From: Halomonas piscis
GTDB lineage: Bacteria; Pseudomonadota; Gammaproteobacteria; Pseudomonadales; Halomonadaceae
Direction of reading: 5' to 3'
DNA: 64,000 nucleotides
NCBI RefSeq assembly: GCF_031886125.1
Contig: NZ_CP119391.1
Span: 2,790,001-2,854,000, forward strand
The notes beneath the pieces were generated by a model. It worked only from the letters and a program-made list of their open reading frames with translations, was not told the DNA's origin and did no database searches. Below, in pieces: positions 44,431 through 52,716 of the stretch. Both the position numbers and the translations under genes were made by a program. The stretch's first letter is position 1, and each line of letters begins with the position of its first letter.

Positions 44431-44592
44431 CATAACATACCAAAACAAGAAAAAATGCCTGTCAGTGGCGATAAATTAATTAGCCTGATAATAATTTTTA
44501 ATTTGTCACGACCCCGTACGCAGGCGCAGTATATGGCCACCACACGGGCGGCGCGGTCATCAAAGCGCCCCCTATCGTTACGGAGTTACACC

Positions 44593-44880
44593 ATGAAGAA
44601 GTCACTGCTTTTCTCTCTCGTTATTGCCGCTACCCTGCCCGCTGCGGCCAGCGCCAGCGTGGTCATCCAGCAGGCCAACGAGGATATCCAGGAGCCGATC
44701 GCAGCCACCGCACCGACAGCGCAGCCGGCCAAAACCAACGTTGATGCCGAAAACGTACTAGGACACAGCGTTGCCCTGACCAAAGCCGAGTTCGCGCTGA
44801 TGGCGCGCACCCACCAGACCACCGAGCTGCCCGCCAACGACCATCATCTGGATAGCCCCGAGCAGCCTTCGGACTGGTAA
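44593..44880 (+). CDS. Small exported protein
   Basis: A 95-residue protein with a clear Sec signal peptide, MKKSLLFSLVIAATLPAAAS, cleaved around residue 20-22. The mature part is short and polar with an Ala/Pro/Thr-rich linker, then VLGHSVALTKAEFALMART. I do not recognise the family. CGGAG precedes the ATG, and a strong bidirectional terminator follows. It is probably periplasmic. The region 44414-44592 upstream is short and AT-rich and should hold its promoter. Confidence 0.72.
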   Translation: MKKSLLFSLVIAATLPAAASASVVIQQANEDIQEPIAATAPTAQPAKTNVDAENVLGHSVALTKAEFALMARTHQTTELPANDHHLDSPEQPSDW

Positions 44881-44930
44881 AGCGCTGCCCGCGCTAACGC
44901 GCCGGCACCGTCAACCGGCCGGCCTGAAAA

Positions 44931-44968
44931 AAGCCCCGCCCTGCAGACAATGCAGGGCGGGGCTTTTT
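44931..44968. terminator. Bidirectional terminator
   Basis: AAGCCCCGCCCTGCA and TGCAGGGCGGGGCTT form a perfect 15-bp stem around a 5-nt loop, with A runs before and T runs after, so it serves both the small exported protein and the convergent dehydrogenase gene. Confidence 0.92.
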
Positions 44969-44984
44969 GTCTGGGCGACTCCGG

Positions 44985-46010
44985 TCAGGCAAAGGTTTCG
45001 ACGACCACCTTGCCCCTGGCCGTGCCGGTTTCGATCAGCGCGTGGGCCTTGAGCACGTTCTCGGCGTTGATCGGGCTCAGCACGGTCTCAAGCGTCGTCC
45101 GGAGGCGGCCGGCGTCGACTTCTCGCGCCACGCGGTTCAGCAGCCGATGCTGCTCGACCATGTCCGGCGTCTTGAACATCGGCCGGGCAAACATGAACTC
45201 CCAGTGCAGGCTCGCCGCCTTGGTCTTCAGCCCGGCCATGGGCATGGGCTGCTCGGTATCGTCAATGCTGACAATGCCGCCCTGGGGGCGGATCAGCTCC
45301 ACGGCGGCGTCCCAGTGGCCCATGTCGTTGAAGATCGCGATGTGATCCACGTGTTCAAAGTCCAGCGCGCGCACCTGCTCAACCATGGGTTCGCGGTGGT
45401 TGACCACGTGATCGGCACCGAGCTCCTTCACCCAGCGGGTGGTTTCTTCCCGGGAGGCGGTGGCGATCACTTCGAGCCCGGCGGCTTTCGCCAGCTGGAT
45501 GCCGATGGAGCCCACTCCGCCGGCCGCGCCAACGATCATCAGGCTTTCGCCCTTGTTGGCACCGTCCGGGTCAATGCCCAGCCGCTCGAAAAACGCCTCA
45601 TAGGCCGTAATCGTCGTCAGCGGCAGCGCGGCGGCCTCGGCAAAGCTCAAGGAGGTTGGCTTGGGGCCGACAATGCGCTCATCCACGCGCTGGTATTCGG
45701 CGTTGGAACCGGAGCGGGTGATATCGCCGGCGTAGTACACCTCGTCGCCGGGCTTGAACAGCGTCACGTCCGGGCCCACGGCCTCGACCACGCCGCTGGC
45801 GTCAAAGCCCAGTACCCGGGGCGAACTTTCTTCCTGTTCGCCACCTTTACCCTTGGGGCCACGCAGCTTGGTATCGATGGGGTTGACCGAAACGGCCTTG
45901 ACCGCGACCAGCAGATCGTGGCCCAGCGGCTCGGGTTTGGGCAAATCGACGTCCAGCAGCGCCTGGGGATCGTCCACGGGCAGGTGTCGCGTTAGCGCAA
46001 CCGCTTTCAT
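44985..46010 (-). CDS. Zinc-type alcohol dehydrogenase-like MDR protein
   Basis: A 341-residue medium-chain dehydrogenase/reductase of the YogA-like group. Recognisable features are VSVNPIDTKLR, VLGFDASGVVEAVG and the NADPH-binding MIVGAAGGVGSIGIQLAKAA. It lacks the Cys/His zinc ligands of true alcohol dehydrogenases despite the family name. Likely a cytosolic NADPH-dependent quinone or enone reductase. It is preceded by a 340-bp gap in which only a promoter for the next gene is apparent. Confidence 0.85.
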   Translation of the reverse strand: MKAVALTRHLPVDDPQALLDVDLPKPEPLGHDLLVAVKAVSVNPIDTKLRGPKGKGGEQEESSPRVLGFDASGVVEAVGPDVTLFKPGDEVYYAGDITRSGSNAEYQRVDERIVGPKPTSLSFAEAAALPLTTITAYEAFFERLGIDPDGANKGESLMIVGAAGGVGSIGIQLAKAAGLEVIATASREETTRWVKELGADHVVNHREPMVEQVRALDFEHVDHIAIFNDMGHWDAAVELIRPQGGIVSIDDTEQPMPMAGLKTKAASLHWEFMFARPMFKTPDMVEQHRLLNRVAREVDAGRLRTTLETVLSPINAENVLKAHALIETGTARGKVVVETFA

Positions 46011-46354
46011 TACGTCTGACTCCTTTGATCAATGCACTGACGTGCGTTGGCTACCGTTTATCGCCGGTAGCGCTGTCAACGTCCCAGTGTGCCCATGACG
46101 CGCCGGGAAGTTAATCCCCCGGGCGCTAGTTCGGCGCTTTTCCGCCGCCGGCGCAGGCGATGGCCGCGCCATCCGCGGACTTTTCGCCAACGCCATTGTT
46201 TTTACAACGTTTTATTCGTATACTCACGCGCGCAACATGCTCGATGGCTTTTCTCAAGGCGAGTCGTTTTTACACCAACGCCCACTCCGCACAAGCAAAG
46301 CCACTCCCGCAATATGCAACGTCTTTATTTGATACGTCGACGTCAGGAGCCATC
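46011..46354. other. Intergenic region with a predicted promoter
   Basis: A 344-bp gap between divergent genes. CTACCG and CGGTAG near 46050-46070 could pair, and the promoter at 46196 is the one clear signal. No gene seen. Confidence 0.4.
46196..46224 (+). promoter_or_regulatory. Predicted sigma-70 promoter for the 46-residue exported peptide
   Basis: TTGTTT at 46196-46201 and TATACT at 46219-46224 are separated by 17 bp, close to consensus. It would give a 5' leader of about 125 nt before the ATG at 46355. Confidence 0.5.
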
Positions 46355-46495
46355 ATGCTACGCACTGTCCTACTTACGCTGTTTTTCGCCGCCGCCCTTA
46401 CCCTTGTCGGCCTCTCCCAGGCGCAGGCGAACCTCTCGCCGCATGCGATGCAGCAGGCTGAATCGATGCAGCCCATTCCAGGGGCAGTGCAATAA
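46355..46495 (+). CDS. Small exported peptide
   Basis: A 46-residue product with a signal peptide (LRTVLLTLFFAAALTLVGLS, cleavage after AQA). The mature part is only about 20 residues, NLSPHAMQQAESMQPIPGAV. AGGAG lies 6 nt before the ATG, a promoter lies upstream and a good terminator downstream, so it is a real transcription unit despite its size. Function unknown. Confidence 0.6.
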   Translation: MLRTVLLTLFFAAALTLVGLSQAQANLSPHAMQQAESMQPIPGAVQ

Positions 46496-46532
46496 CAGAG
46501 TGGCCGACGCTAACTCGGCATATCTCACCGTC

Positions 46533-46560
46533 AAGGCCGGCGCTTACGCCGGCCTTTTCT
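46533..46560 (+). terminator. Rho-independent terminator
   Basis: AAGGCCGGCG, loop CTTA and CGCCGGCCTT form a 10-bp stem followed by a T-rich tail (TTTTCTTT), 38 bp after the small exported peptide stop. Confidence 0.85.
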
Positions 46561-46666
46561 TTATGCGCCGTACTTATGCGCCGTACTTATGCGCAGTACT
46601 CGGGTTTTATCCGCCCGGGTGCGTCAATATGGAACCAGGCCAAACTACCGAATGGCGCCGCCTATA

Positions 46667-46689
46667 TAGTAGTATATGAAATACATCAT
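46667..46689 (+). promoter_or_regulatory. Candidate NsrR operator ahead of the norEF operon
   Basis: The right half AAATACATCAT matches the NsrR half-site consensus at 10 of 11 bases allowing Y/R; the left half matches at about 7 of 11. The spacing is the 11-1-11 of NsrR sites, and it overlaps TATA-rich promoter sequence 40 bp before the first gene of the operon. Confidence 0.4.
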
Positions 46690-46728
46690 AAGGCCGGAAG
46701 CGCCGGCCGCTGACCCGCGAGGTGACCC

Positions 46729-47190
46729 ATGGCTGACGCCCCCAATAGCGCATACGCTGCTTCTCCGGATATCGACCACCCGACGCTTGATAAAAACGCG
46801 CCCGGCCGCGGTATCGCGGTGATTGTCTACTGGCTGCTTCTGGGCAGCATCATGACGGTGATCACCGCGCCTATCGGCGCGCTGCTGGCACACCGCCACT
46901 ACCGCCACGCCGCGCCCTGGGTGCAAAGCCATCTGCAGTTTCAGCTGCGCACCTTCTGGCTGGGCGTGCTGGGCGGCGTCGCCTTTATCCTTGCCTGGGA
47001 GCTGCTAGGCGTGATCGGCATTTCTCCCCTGACGCCCTGGGCCATGGGCTACGCCTTCTTTACCGTCTGCCTGATCTGGCTGGTGGGCCGCTGCGGCGTC
47101 GGCGTTTCGCGGCTGATGACCAATCGCCCCATCCCGCACCCCAAAAGCCCGGCCTTTGGCGGCGCCGGTATTACCCTGGCGGACTCATGA
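46729..47190 (+). CDS. DUF4870-like membrane protein
   Basis: A 153-residue membrane protein with about three helices. IVYWLLLGSIMTVITAPIGA and WVQSHLQFQLRTFWLG match the DUF4870 pattern of TM helices around a SH-x-x-x-Q-x-R-T-F-W motif. AGGTG precedes its ATG, and its stop overlaps the norE ATG (ATGA). This tight coupling makes a role in nitric oxide reductase assembly or NO-related membrane function likely, but nothing is known of such a role. Confidence 0.7.
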   Translation: MADAPNSAYAASPDIDHPTLDKNAPGRGIAVIVYWLLLGSIMTVITAPIGALLAHRHYRHAAPWVQSHLQFQLRTFWLGVLGGVAFILAWELLGVIGISPLTPWAMGYAFFTVCLIWLVGRCGVGVSRLMTNRPIPHPKSPAFGGAGITLADS

Positions 47191-47777
47191 GTCAGTACGA
47201 CCAGCCCCAACCCGGCCGCCCGCTGCCCAACCCCGGCTGGGGGCCGCTTTCCGCCCTGCCCGGCAACCCCCTGATGTGGGTGCTGATCCTGAGCGAGCTG
47301 GTAGTCTTCATGGCGTTTTTCGTGCTCTACATCACCGAGCGCGCCGCCCAGCTGTCGCTGTTTGACTCCTCTCAGCAGCAGCTGGATCCGCTTATGGGCG
47401 GGCTCAACACCATGGTGCTGCTGACCAGCGGGCTCTTTGTCGCCTTTGCCGTGGAAGCCGTTGATGCGGGGAAGATACGCCGTACCCGCCAGTGGCTTGC
47501 CTGCGCGGCAGGGCTCGGGGTGCTTTTCGGCGCTATCAAGGTGTTCGAATATACGAGCAAGTTTGCCGTCGGCATTACCCCGGAGACCAATACGTTTTTC
47601 GGCTTTTATTTCGGGCTCACCGCCTTTCACTTTGCCCACGTGCTGTTCGGGCTGGTGCTGCTGGGCCTGGTCAGCTGGAAAACCAGCCTGGAAAACGTCG
47701 AAACCGCGGCCGCCTTCTGGCACATGGTCGACCTGATCTGGATTTTGCTCTACCCGCTGCTGTATTTGCTGCGCTGA
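47187..47777 (+). CDS. norE: Nitric oxide reductase accessory protein NorE (cytochrome oxidase subunit III-like)
   Basis: A 196-residue protein of the cytochrome c oxidase subunit III family with five helices: MWVLILSELVVFMAFFVLYI, AFHFAHVLFGLVLLGLVSW and AAFWHMVDLIWILLYPLLYL. NorE is a stabilising or assembly partner of NorCB in denitrifiers. It overlaps the upstream DUF4870-like gene and precedes norF by 28 bp. The operon converges on norD's small downstream gene rather than lying inside the norCBQD operon. Confidence 0.85.
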   Translation: MSQYDQPQPGRPLPNPGWGPLSALPGNPLMWVLILSELVVFMAFFVLYITERAAQLSLFDSSQQQLDPLMGGLNTMVLLTSGLFVAFAVEAVDAGKIRRTRQWLACAAGLGVLFGAIKVFEYTSKFAVGITPETNTFFGFYFGLTAFHFAHVLFGLVLLGLVSWKTSLENVETAAAFWHMVDLIWILLYPLLYLLR

Positions 47778-47805
47778 GCGGCAGCCTTTTTCAAAGGAGA
47801 GTGTC

Positions 47806-48099
47806 ATGGCAACGCTGCCCGGCAAACGCCACCTGCTGATCACCTGGGGCGTACTGATAGCGCTGACGGTGGTCTCCATGGTCTCGGCCCGGCTGGACCA
47901 GGACGGCTGGCAGGCGCTGCCGCTGTGGTCGGCGGCGCTAGTGGTGCTGGTCACCGGCTTCAAGGCCCAGCAAATACTGCTGGTCTATCTGAACCTGCGC
48001 CAGTCCACCGGTGCCTGGAAAGGCGCCTTTATCGGCATCATCACGCTGACGCTTTTGCTGATCAGCGCGGGCTATCTCTACGCCCGCCTGGTGGTGTAG
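47806..48099 (+). CDS. norF: Nitric oxide reductase accessory protein NorF
   Basis: A 97-residue membrane protein resembling cytochrome oxidase subunit IV, with three helices (LITWGVLIALTVVSMVSARL, WSAALVVLVTGFKAQQILLV, IGIITLTLLLISAGYLYARL). The FKAQQILLVYLNLRQS motif is typical of NorF. AAAGGAG precedes the ATG. It completes the norEF pair and probably assists NorCB activity. Confidence 0.82.
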   Translation: MATLPGKRHLLITWGVLIALTVVSMVSARLDQDGWQALPLWSAALVVLVTGFKAQQILLVYLNLRQSTGAWKGAFIGIITLTLLLISAGYLYARLVV

Positions 48100-48175
48100 G
48101 TGTTGATAATGTAGTCACTGTGCCATCACAAGCTTGCGCAGTGATCTCGGGGTATCTTGCATTCAGCACGGTAGG

Positions 48176-48209
48176 GAGATTGCCACGGCGCAAGCGCCTC
48201 GCAATGACA
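48176..48209. repeat. REP-like palindromic repeat
   Basis: The sequence GAGATTGCCACGGCGC pairs imperfectly with GCGCCTCGCAATGACA and resembles the widespread extragenic repeats whose arms read GAGATTGC and GCAATGAC. It lies between the convergent norF and norD-operon ends, the usual location. No other copy is visible in this window. Confidence 0.55.
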
Positions 48210-48229
48210 CAGGGCGCGAGGCGCCTCGT

Positions 48230-48445
48230 CTAAGCCGGCACTCTGGCCCAGTGCTCCAGCCGCCGGGCCAGGCGCATCAGGCCGTACACCACCGCGGGCA
48301 TGATCAGCATCAGCGCAATGCCCCAGTCGCGGTTGTTGATCAGCCACACCAGCGGCAGCATCACCGCCACCGCGCAGACCAGCCACCCCGCCAGTGCCAG
48401 GCACAGGCGCGAGCGGCTGAACGATTGAATCCATGATGGGCGCAA
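48230..48445 (-). CDS. Small membrane protein at the end of the norCBQD operon
   Basis: A 71-residue protein with two helices (LCLALAGWLVCAVAVMLPLV and WGIALMLIMPAVVYGLMRLA) and a basic N-terminus. Start codon is TTG at 48445, supported by GGGGAGG 8 nt upstream; the ATG shortly after is out of frame. It follows norD by only 15 bp, so it belongs to the nor operon. I do not recognise the family; an accessory role in nitric oxide reductase assembly is inferred from position only. Confidence 0.6.
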   Translation of the reverse strand: MRPSWIQSFSRSRLCLALAGWLVCAVAVMLPLVWLINNRDWGIALMLIMPAVVYGLMRLARRLEHWARVPA

Positions 48446-48460
48446 TATATTTTCCTCCCC

Positions 48461-50404
48461 TCAGGTGGCAATGATCTGGCGGTAAATCCCCGGCAGCGCC
48501 AGTGCCAGATGTTCCGGCCGTTCGACAATGGCATAGCCGCCGCGGCCGAACAGGCGCGGTATATACTGGCCGGCCTGACGATCGATGGTCACGCCGAACA
48601 CGCGCACCTCTTCACGCCGGGCCTCGAGCACCGCCTTGCGGGTGTCTTCGATGCCGTAGCGGCCTTCGTAGTAGTCGTTGTCGTTGGGCTTGCCGTCGGT
48701 GAGCATCAGCAGCAGCCGGTGGCGGTTGGGCCGCTCGGCCAGCTCCCGGGTCAGGTGGCGGATGGCCGGTCCCATGCGCGTATAGCTTCCGGGCCTGAGC
48801 GCCGAAATGCGCCGGGTTACCCTGTCGCCCATGGTTTCGTCGAAGTTCTTGAGCGTATTGACGAAGACCTTGTGACGCCGCTGGGAAGTGAAGCTGTGGA
48901 TTGCATAGTCGTCGCCGCAGCCGGCAAGCCCGTGCCCCAGCACTAAAAGCGCCTCCTTGGCCACGTCCAGCACCCGGCGGTCGTCAAGCCAGGCCTCGGT
49001 GGAAAGCGAGACGTCCACCAGAATCGACACCGCCAGATCCCGGGCCTGGGTGCGGCTGTCCACGTAAAGCCGGTCGCTGGATTCGCCGGTGGCGGCGAAA
49101 TCGCAGCGCGCGCGAATCACCGCGTCCATGTCCAGCTCGCTGCCGTCCAGCTGGCCGCGCAACAGCTCGCGCCGGGGCCTTAGCGCCTCGAACTCCCGGC
49201 GCACCCGGCGGATGCGCCGCCGGGTAAGCTCGTCCGGCGTCCAGTCTTCGCCCTCCTCGCTCTGCTCTTCGCTATAGACCACGCAGTGGTCGGGCAGGTA
49301 AGCCTGCTTGCGGTGGTTCCACTCCGGATAGACGTGGCGGCCCTTCAGCCGGCCGCCGCTGGCTTCGTCCGGCGCCAGGTCAAGGTCGAGCTTGAGCTTG
49401 GAGGCCGCCTTCTTGCGGTTGGACGAGAGCACGATCTCCTCCATCTGGTCGGCAGCCTGGCGGGCGTCCTCGTCCTCGTCGTCCACGTCGCGGTTGAGGT
49501 TGACCATTTCGGCCCAGGAGAGCATTTTTTCCGAGGCGTTGAGCATAAAGGGATCGTCGCGGTCAGCCTGATCCTGTTCGCGGCGGTCGGCTCGGCGCTT
49601 GCCCTGGTCGTCTTCGTCCTCGTGGCGCGTCTTGAGCTCGGCGCCGTCGTCGTCTTCCACGGTGTCCTGCTCGGCGTCCCGGGTCCCCATCTGCACGGCT
49701 TCGCCCCAGAGCGGTACCGGCAGCGGCGGACGGTAGCCCTGGGGCGCGCGAAACGCATCCAGCGAGGCGTCGGGGTCGCGGATAGCGCGCTGATAGTCGA
49801 GCGCCTGCCCGCCTTCCGGGTCCGGCGCGCCCAGCTCGGCGCACAGCGCCATTTCAAGCGCCGCCTCCACCGGCGGCAGCCGCCGGCGCCGCGGGCGGAT
49901 GGCCAGCAGCGCCGCGCACAGCGCCCTATAGCGATTTTGCAGCCCGGGAAAGCGCGCAAGCGCCGCCTGCCCGGTGCGCCGGGCCTCCCGCAGCCGGTGC
50001 AGGTCCGCCTGCAGCGGGTCGGCGGGCAGCGCCACCGGGCGCACTTCGGCCAGGTAGGCCGTCAGCCACAGATACAGATCGCGGTTGAGCGCCGTTTCGG
50101 AAAACAGCGCCAGGCGCGGCGGCAGCAGCAGATGTTCTTCGTCCCGCCGCGCCTGATCCAGGGCTTCCTCGTCCAGCCCCAGCCGCTGGCGCAGGCTCAG
50201 CCGGTGGCGCGACGCGCGAGGCTTGATCGCCGCCACTTCCACCCCGGCATCGCCGCCGGCGGCGCGAAAGAACACGCCGAGCAGGTGCTGCATGTCGTCC
50301 AGCAGCACCGCCGCGTCCGGATGGTCCGGATAGCTCTCTGCCCGGGATGCCCAGCGGTGCCAGTGGCGACCGACAAACTCTTCTACTTCAAGAAAATCCA
50401 GCAT
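48461..50404 (-). CDS. norD: Nitric oxide reductase activation protein NorD
   Basis: A 647-residue NorD protein: unstructured charged middle region and a C-terminal von Willebrand A domain from about residue 455, with the MIDAS motif in SILVDVSLSTEAW and later LMLTDGKPNDNDYYEGRYG. Together with the NorQ AAA+ ATPase it is needed to insert the non-haem iron or otherwise activate NorCB. It lies 35 bp after norQ. Length and domain order are normal for the family. Confidence 0.93.
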   Translation of the reverse strand: MLDFLEVEEFVGRHWHRWASRAESYPDHPDAAVLLDDMQHLLGVFFRAAGGDAGVEVAAIKPRASRHRLSLRQRLGLDEEALDQARRDEEHLLLPPRLALFSETALNRDLYLWLTAYLAEVRPVALPADPLQADLHRLREARRTGQAALARFPGLQNRYRALCAALLAIRPRRRRLPPVEAALEMALCAELGAPDPEGGQALDYQRAIRDPDASLDAFRAPQGYRPPLPVPLWGEAVQMGTRDAEQDTVEDDDGAELKTRHEDEDDQGKRRADRREQDQADRDDPFMLNASEKMLSWAEMVNLNRDVDDEDEDARQAADQMEEIVLSSNRKKAASKLKLDLDLAPDEASGGRLKGRHVYPEWNHRKQAYLPDHCVVYSEEQSEEGEDWTPDELTRRRIRRVRREFEALRPRRELLRGQLDGSELDMDAVIRARCDFAATGESSDRLYVDSRTQARDLAVSILVDVSLSTEAWLDDRRVLDVAKEALLVLGHGLAGCGDDYAIHSFTSQRRHKVFVNTLKNFDETMGDRVTRRISALRPGSYTRMGPAIRHLTRELAERPNRHRLLLMLTDGKPNDNDYYEGRYGIEDTRKAVLEARREEVRVFGVTIDRQAGQYIPRLFGRGGYAIVERPEHLALALPGIYRQIIAT

Positions 50405-50439
50405 GGCTGCCTCCTGGTCGCAGGTTCCTGAGCAAAGGA

Positions 50440-51252
50440 TCAGCCGAAGGTGGCGCGGACGGCTTCCATCAGCCCTTCCTGAACGTCGGCGTCGTCGGAA
50501 AGCGGCTCCACCAGAGTGGCCCGGGCGGCGTCGACGATGGGCATGCCGGCGCGGATCAGGGTGGCGCAGTAGACCAGCAGACGGGTGGAAATACCCTCCT
50601 CCAGATCCTGGCCCTTCATGCCGCGCAGGCTGGCGGCGAGGTTGACCAGCGCCGCGCAGCGCTCCGCGGGCAGGCCGCTTTCCTTCGCCACGATATCGCG
50701 CTCCACCGGCGGCGGCGGAAAGTCAAACGACATGGCGACAAAGCGCTGGCGGGTGCTGGGCTTGAGCGATTTGAGAATGTGCTGATAGCCCGGGTTGTAC
50801 GAGACCACCAGCATGAAATCGTCCGGCGCCTCGAGCATCTCGCCGGTACGCTCCAGCGGCAGCACCCGGCGGTCGTCGGTGAGCGGGTGAAGCACCACGG
50901 TCACGTCCTTGCGCGCCTCGACGACCTCGTCGAGGTAGCAGATGCCGCCCTCGCGCACCGCGCGGGTCAGCGGGCCGTCCACCCAGCGGGTTTCGCCGCC
51001 CTGGAGCAGATAGCGACCGGTGAGGTCGGCGGCGGTCAGGTCGTCGTGGCAGGACACCGTGTGCAGCGGCTTGCCGAGCTTTGCCGCCATGTGGCTGATA
51101 AAGCGGGTCTTGCCGCAGCCCGTGGGGCCCTTGAGCAAAAGCGGCAGGCGCTGGGCAAAGGCCTGCTCGAACATCTCGGTTTCGTTGCCCACGTTCTGGT
51201 AGTACGGCACCGCGGCGTCAACCTCGGGGGCAGAAGCGGTAGATAAAGACAT
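50440..51252 (-). CDS. norQ: NorQ MoxR-type AAA+ ATPase
   Basis: A 270-residue AAA+ protein. Walker A is GPTGCGKT at residues 42-49, Walker B is in GICYLDEVVEARKD, and the sensor region is in DDFMLVVSYNPGYQ, as in NorQ/CbbQ proteins. It works as a hexamer with NorD to mature nitric oxide reductase. It follows norB after a gap containing a UUCG-capped hairpin, which may lower its expression relative to norCB. Confidence 0.93.
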   Translation of the reverse strand: MSLSTASAPEVDAAVPYYQNVGNETEMFEQAFAQRLPLLLKGPTGCGKTRFISHMAAKLGKPLHTVSCHDDLTAADLTGRYLLQGGETRWVDGPLTRAVREGGICYLDEVVEARKDVTVVLHPLTDDRRVLPLERTGEMLEAPDDFMLVVSYNPGYQHILKSLKPSTRQRFVAMSFDFPPPPVERDIVAKESGLPAERCAALVNLAASLRGMKGQDLEEGISTRLLVYCATLIRAGMPIVDAARATLVEPLSDDADVQEGLMEAVRATFG

Positions 51253-51302
51253 GAAACACTCCCGGCAGCAGGAAATCTGGGACAGGCCTGAAGGCGTAGC
51301 CT

Positions 51303-51324
51303 AAAAGGCCCCGCGAACGGGGCC
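51303..51324 (-). terminator. UUCG-loop hairpin between norB and norQ
   Basis: On the minus strand GGCCCCG, TTCG, CGGGGCC then TTTT: a 7-bp GC stem with a stable tetraloop and short T run. It lies just after the norB stop, within the operon, so it probably acts as a partial terminator or an mRNA stabiliser that gives more norCB than norQD. Confidence 0.7.
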
Positions 51325-51339
51325 CCTTCTTCATCGGCT

Positions 51340-52698
51340 TCAGGCGCTTTCGGGGCCTGCGGCGGTCATTTGCGTTCCGCTATCCGGCACCTGGAGTCGC
51401 CGGGGGCCGAAGAAAGCGTAGATCAAGAGCGCGGCGCCGATCGCTACGGCCACGCCTGCGCCCAGACGCATGACGTAGAACAGCCCCAGCTGGTCCTGAA
51501 CCTCCATATAGTTCATGCCCAGCACGCGCTGCAGGTGAGTCTGCACCACGCCGCCGAAAGTCAGCGTAAAGGTCATGAAGCACATGGCGCTGGTCATGAT
51601 CCAGAAGCCCCACATGTTCATCACCTGGTTATACGGCTGGCTGCGACGCAGCGACGGCATGGCGAAGGTCATCACGCCGAGGATGATCATCACGTAAGCG
51701 CCGTAGAACGCCAGGTGGCCGTGGGCCGCGGTGACCTGGGTGCCGTGGCTGTAGTAGTTGACCCAGTGCAGGGTATGCATGAAGCCCCAGACACCGGCGC
51801 CGAAGAAGGCCACGGTGGGGCAGCCCAGGGTCCACAGCATGGCGGCCTTGTTGGGGTGGTTGCGCCGACCTTTCCAGAACATGGTAAAGGCGAACAGCAC
51901 CATGGTGAGGAAGGGCGCAATCTCGAGGGTGGAGAAAATATCGCCGATAGGCTGCCAGTAGCTCGGCGCGCCGATCCAGTAGTAGTGGTGGCCGGTGCCC
52001 AGAAGACCGGAGAACAGCGCCAGACCGACAATCACGTAGAGCCACTTTTCGATGACCTCGCGGTCCACGCCGGTCATCTTGATCACCAGGTAGCCCAGCA
52101 GGGAGGCCATGATCAGCTCCCACACGCCTTCCACCCAGAGGTGGACCACCCACCACCAGTAGAGCTTGTCCACGGCGAGGTTGGAGGGGTTATAGAAGGC
52201 GAACAGCCAGAAGATGGCCGCCAGCCACAGCCCCAGCATCAGCACCATGTTGATCGCGGTCTTGCGGCCCTTGGCAAGCGTGGCGCTGGTGTTGAACAGG
52301 AACAGCAAGAACGAAATGGTGATCAGCACCTTGACCCAGAACGGCTGCTCGAGGAACTCGCGCCCTTCGTGGATGCCGAACTGGTAGCCGACCAGCGCGG
52401 CCGCGCCGGCAAAGGCGAAAATGGCCAGCTGCAGATAGGCGACGGTAGGGCTGGCGATCTCATGCTCCGCTTCTTCGGGCATTAGATAGTAGGTGCAGCC
52501 CATAAAGCCGATCAGAAGCCACACGATCAGCAGGTTGGTGTGGCTTACCCGCATGATGTTGAACGGCATGATGCTGGTCATGAAGTCCGGCCAGGCATAG
52601 ACCGTCGCAGACAGCAGCCCAAAGATCAGCTGCAGGGCAAATAGCGCCATGGCAACCATGAAGAACGGTAGCGCTACCTTTTGCGTTTCGTATTTCAT
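51340..52698 (-). CDS. norB: Nitric oxide reductase large subunit NorB
   Basis: The catalytic haem-copper-oxidase-like subunit that reduces NO to N2O at a haem b3/non-haem iron site. The 452-residue protein has 12 helices. Metal and haem ligands sit in VSHTNLLIVWLLIGFMGCTY, WWWVVHLWVEGVWELIMASL, GTGHHYYWIGAP and the MHTLHWVNYYSHGTQVTAAH stretch. It starts 18 bp after norC. This is the cNOR type, needing the NorC cytochrome. Confidence 0.96.
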   Translation of the reverse strand: MKYETQKVALPFFMVAMALFALQLIFGLLSATVYAWPDFMTSIMPFNIMRVSHTNLLIVWLLIGFMGCTYYLMPEEAEHEIASPTVAYLQLAIFAFAGAAALVGYQFGIHEGREFLEQPFWVKVLITISFLLFLFNTSATLAKGRKTAINMVLMLGLWLAAIFWLFAFYNPSNLAVDKLYWWWVVHLWVEGVWELIMASLLGYLVIKMTGVDREVIEKWLYVIVGLALFSGLLGTGHHYYWIGAPSYWQPIGDIFSTLEIAPFLTMVLFAFTMFWKGRRNHPNKAAMLWTLGCPTVAFFGAGVWGFMHTLHWVNYYSHGTQVTAAHGHLAFYGAYVMIILGVMTFAMPSLRRSQPYNQVMNMWGFWIMTSAMCFMTFTLTFGGVVQTHLQRVLGMNYMEVQDQLGLFYVMRLGAGVAVAIGAALLIYAFFGPRRLQVPDSGTQMTAAGPESA

Positions 52699-52716
52699 TG
52701 ATGGGTTCTCCTTGGA

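Noticed and set aside
51370..52485. Long open frame antisense to norB
   Set aside because: It is a frame kept open by GC-rich codons of norB; the product is low-complexity and matches no family.
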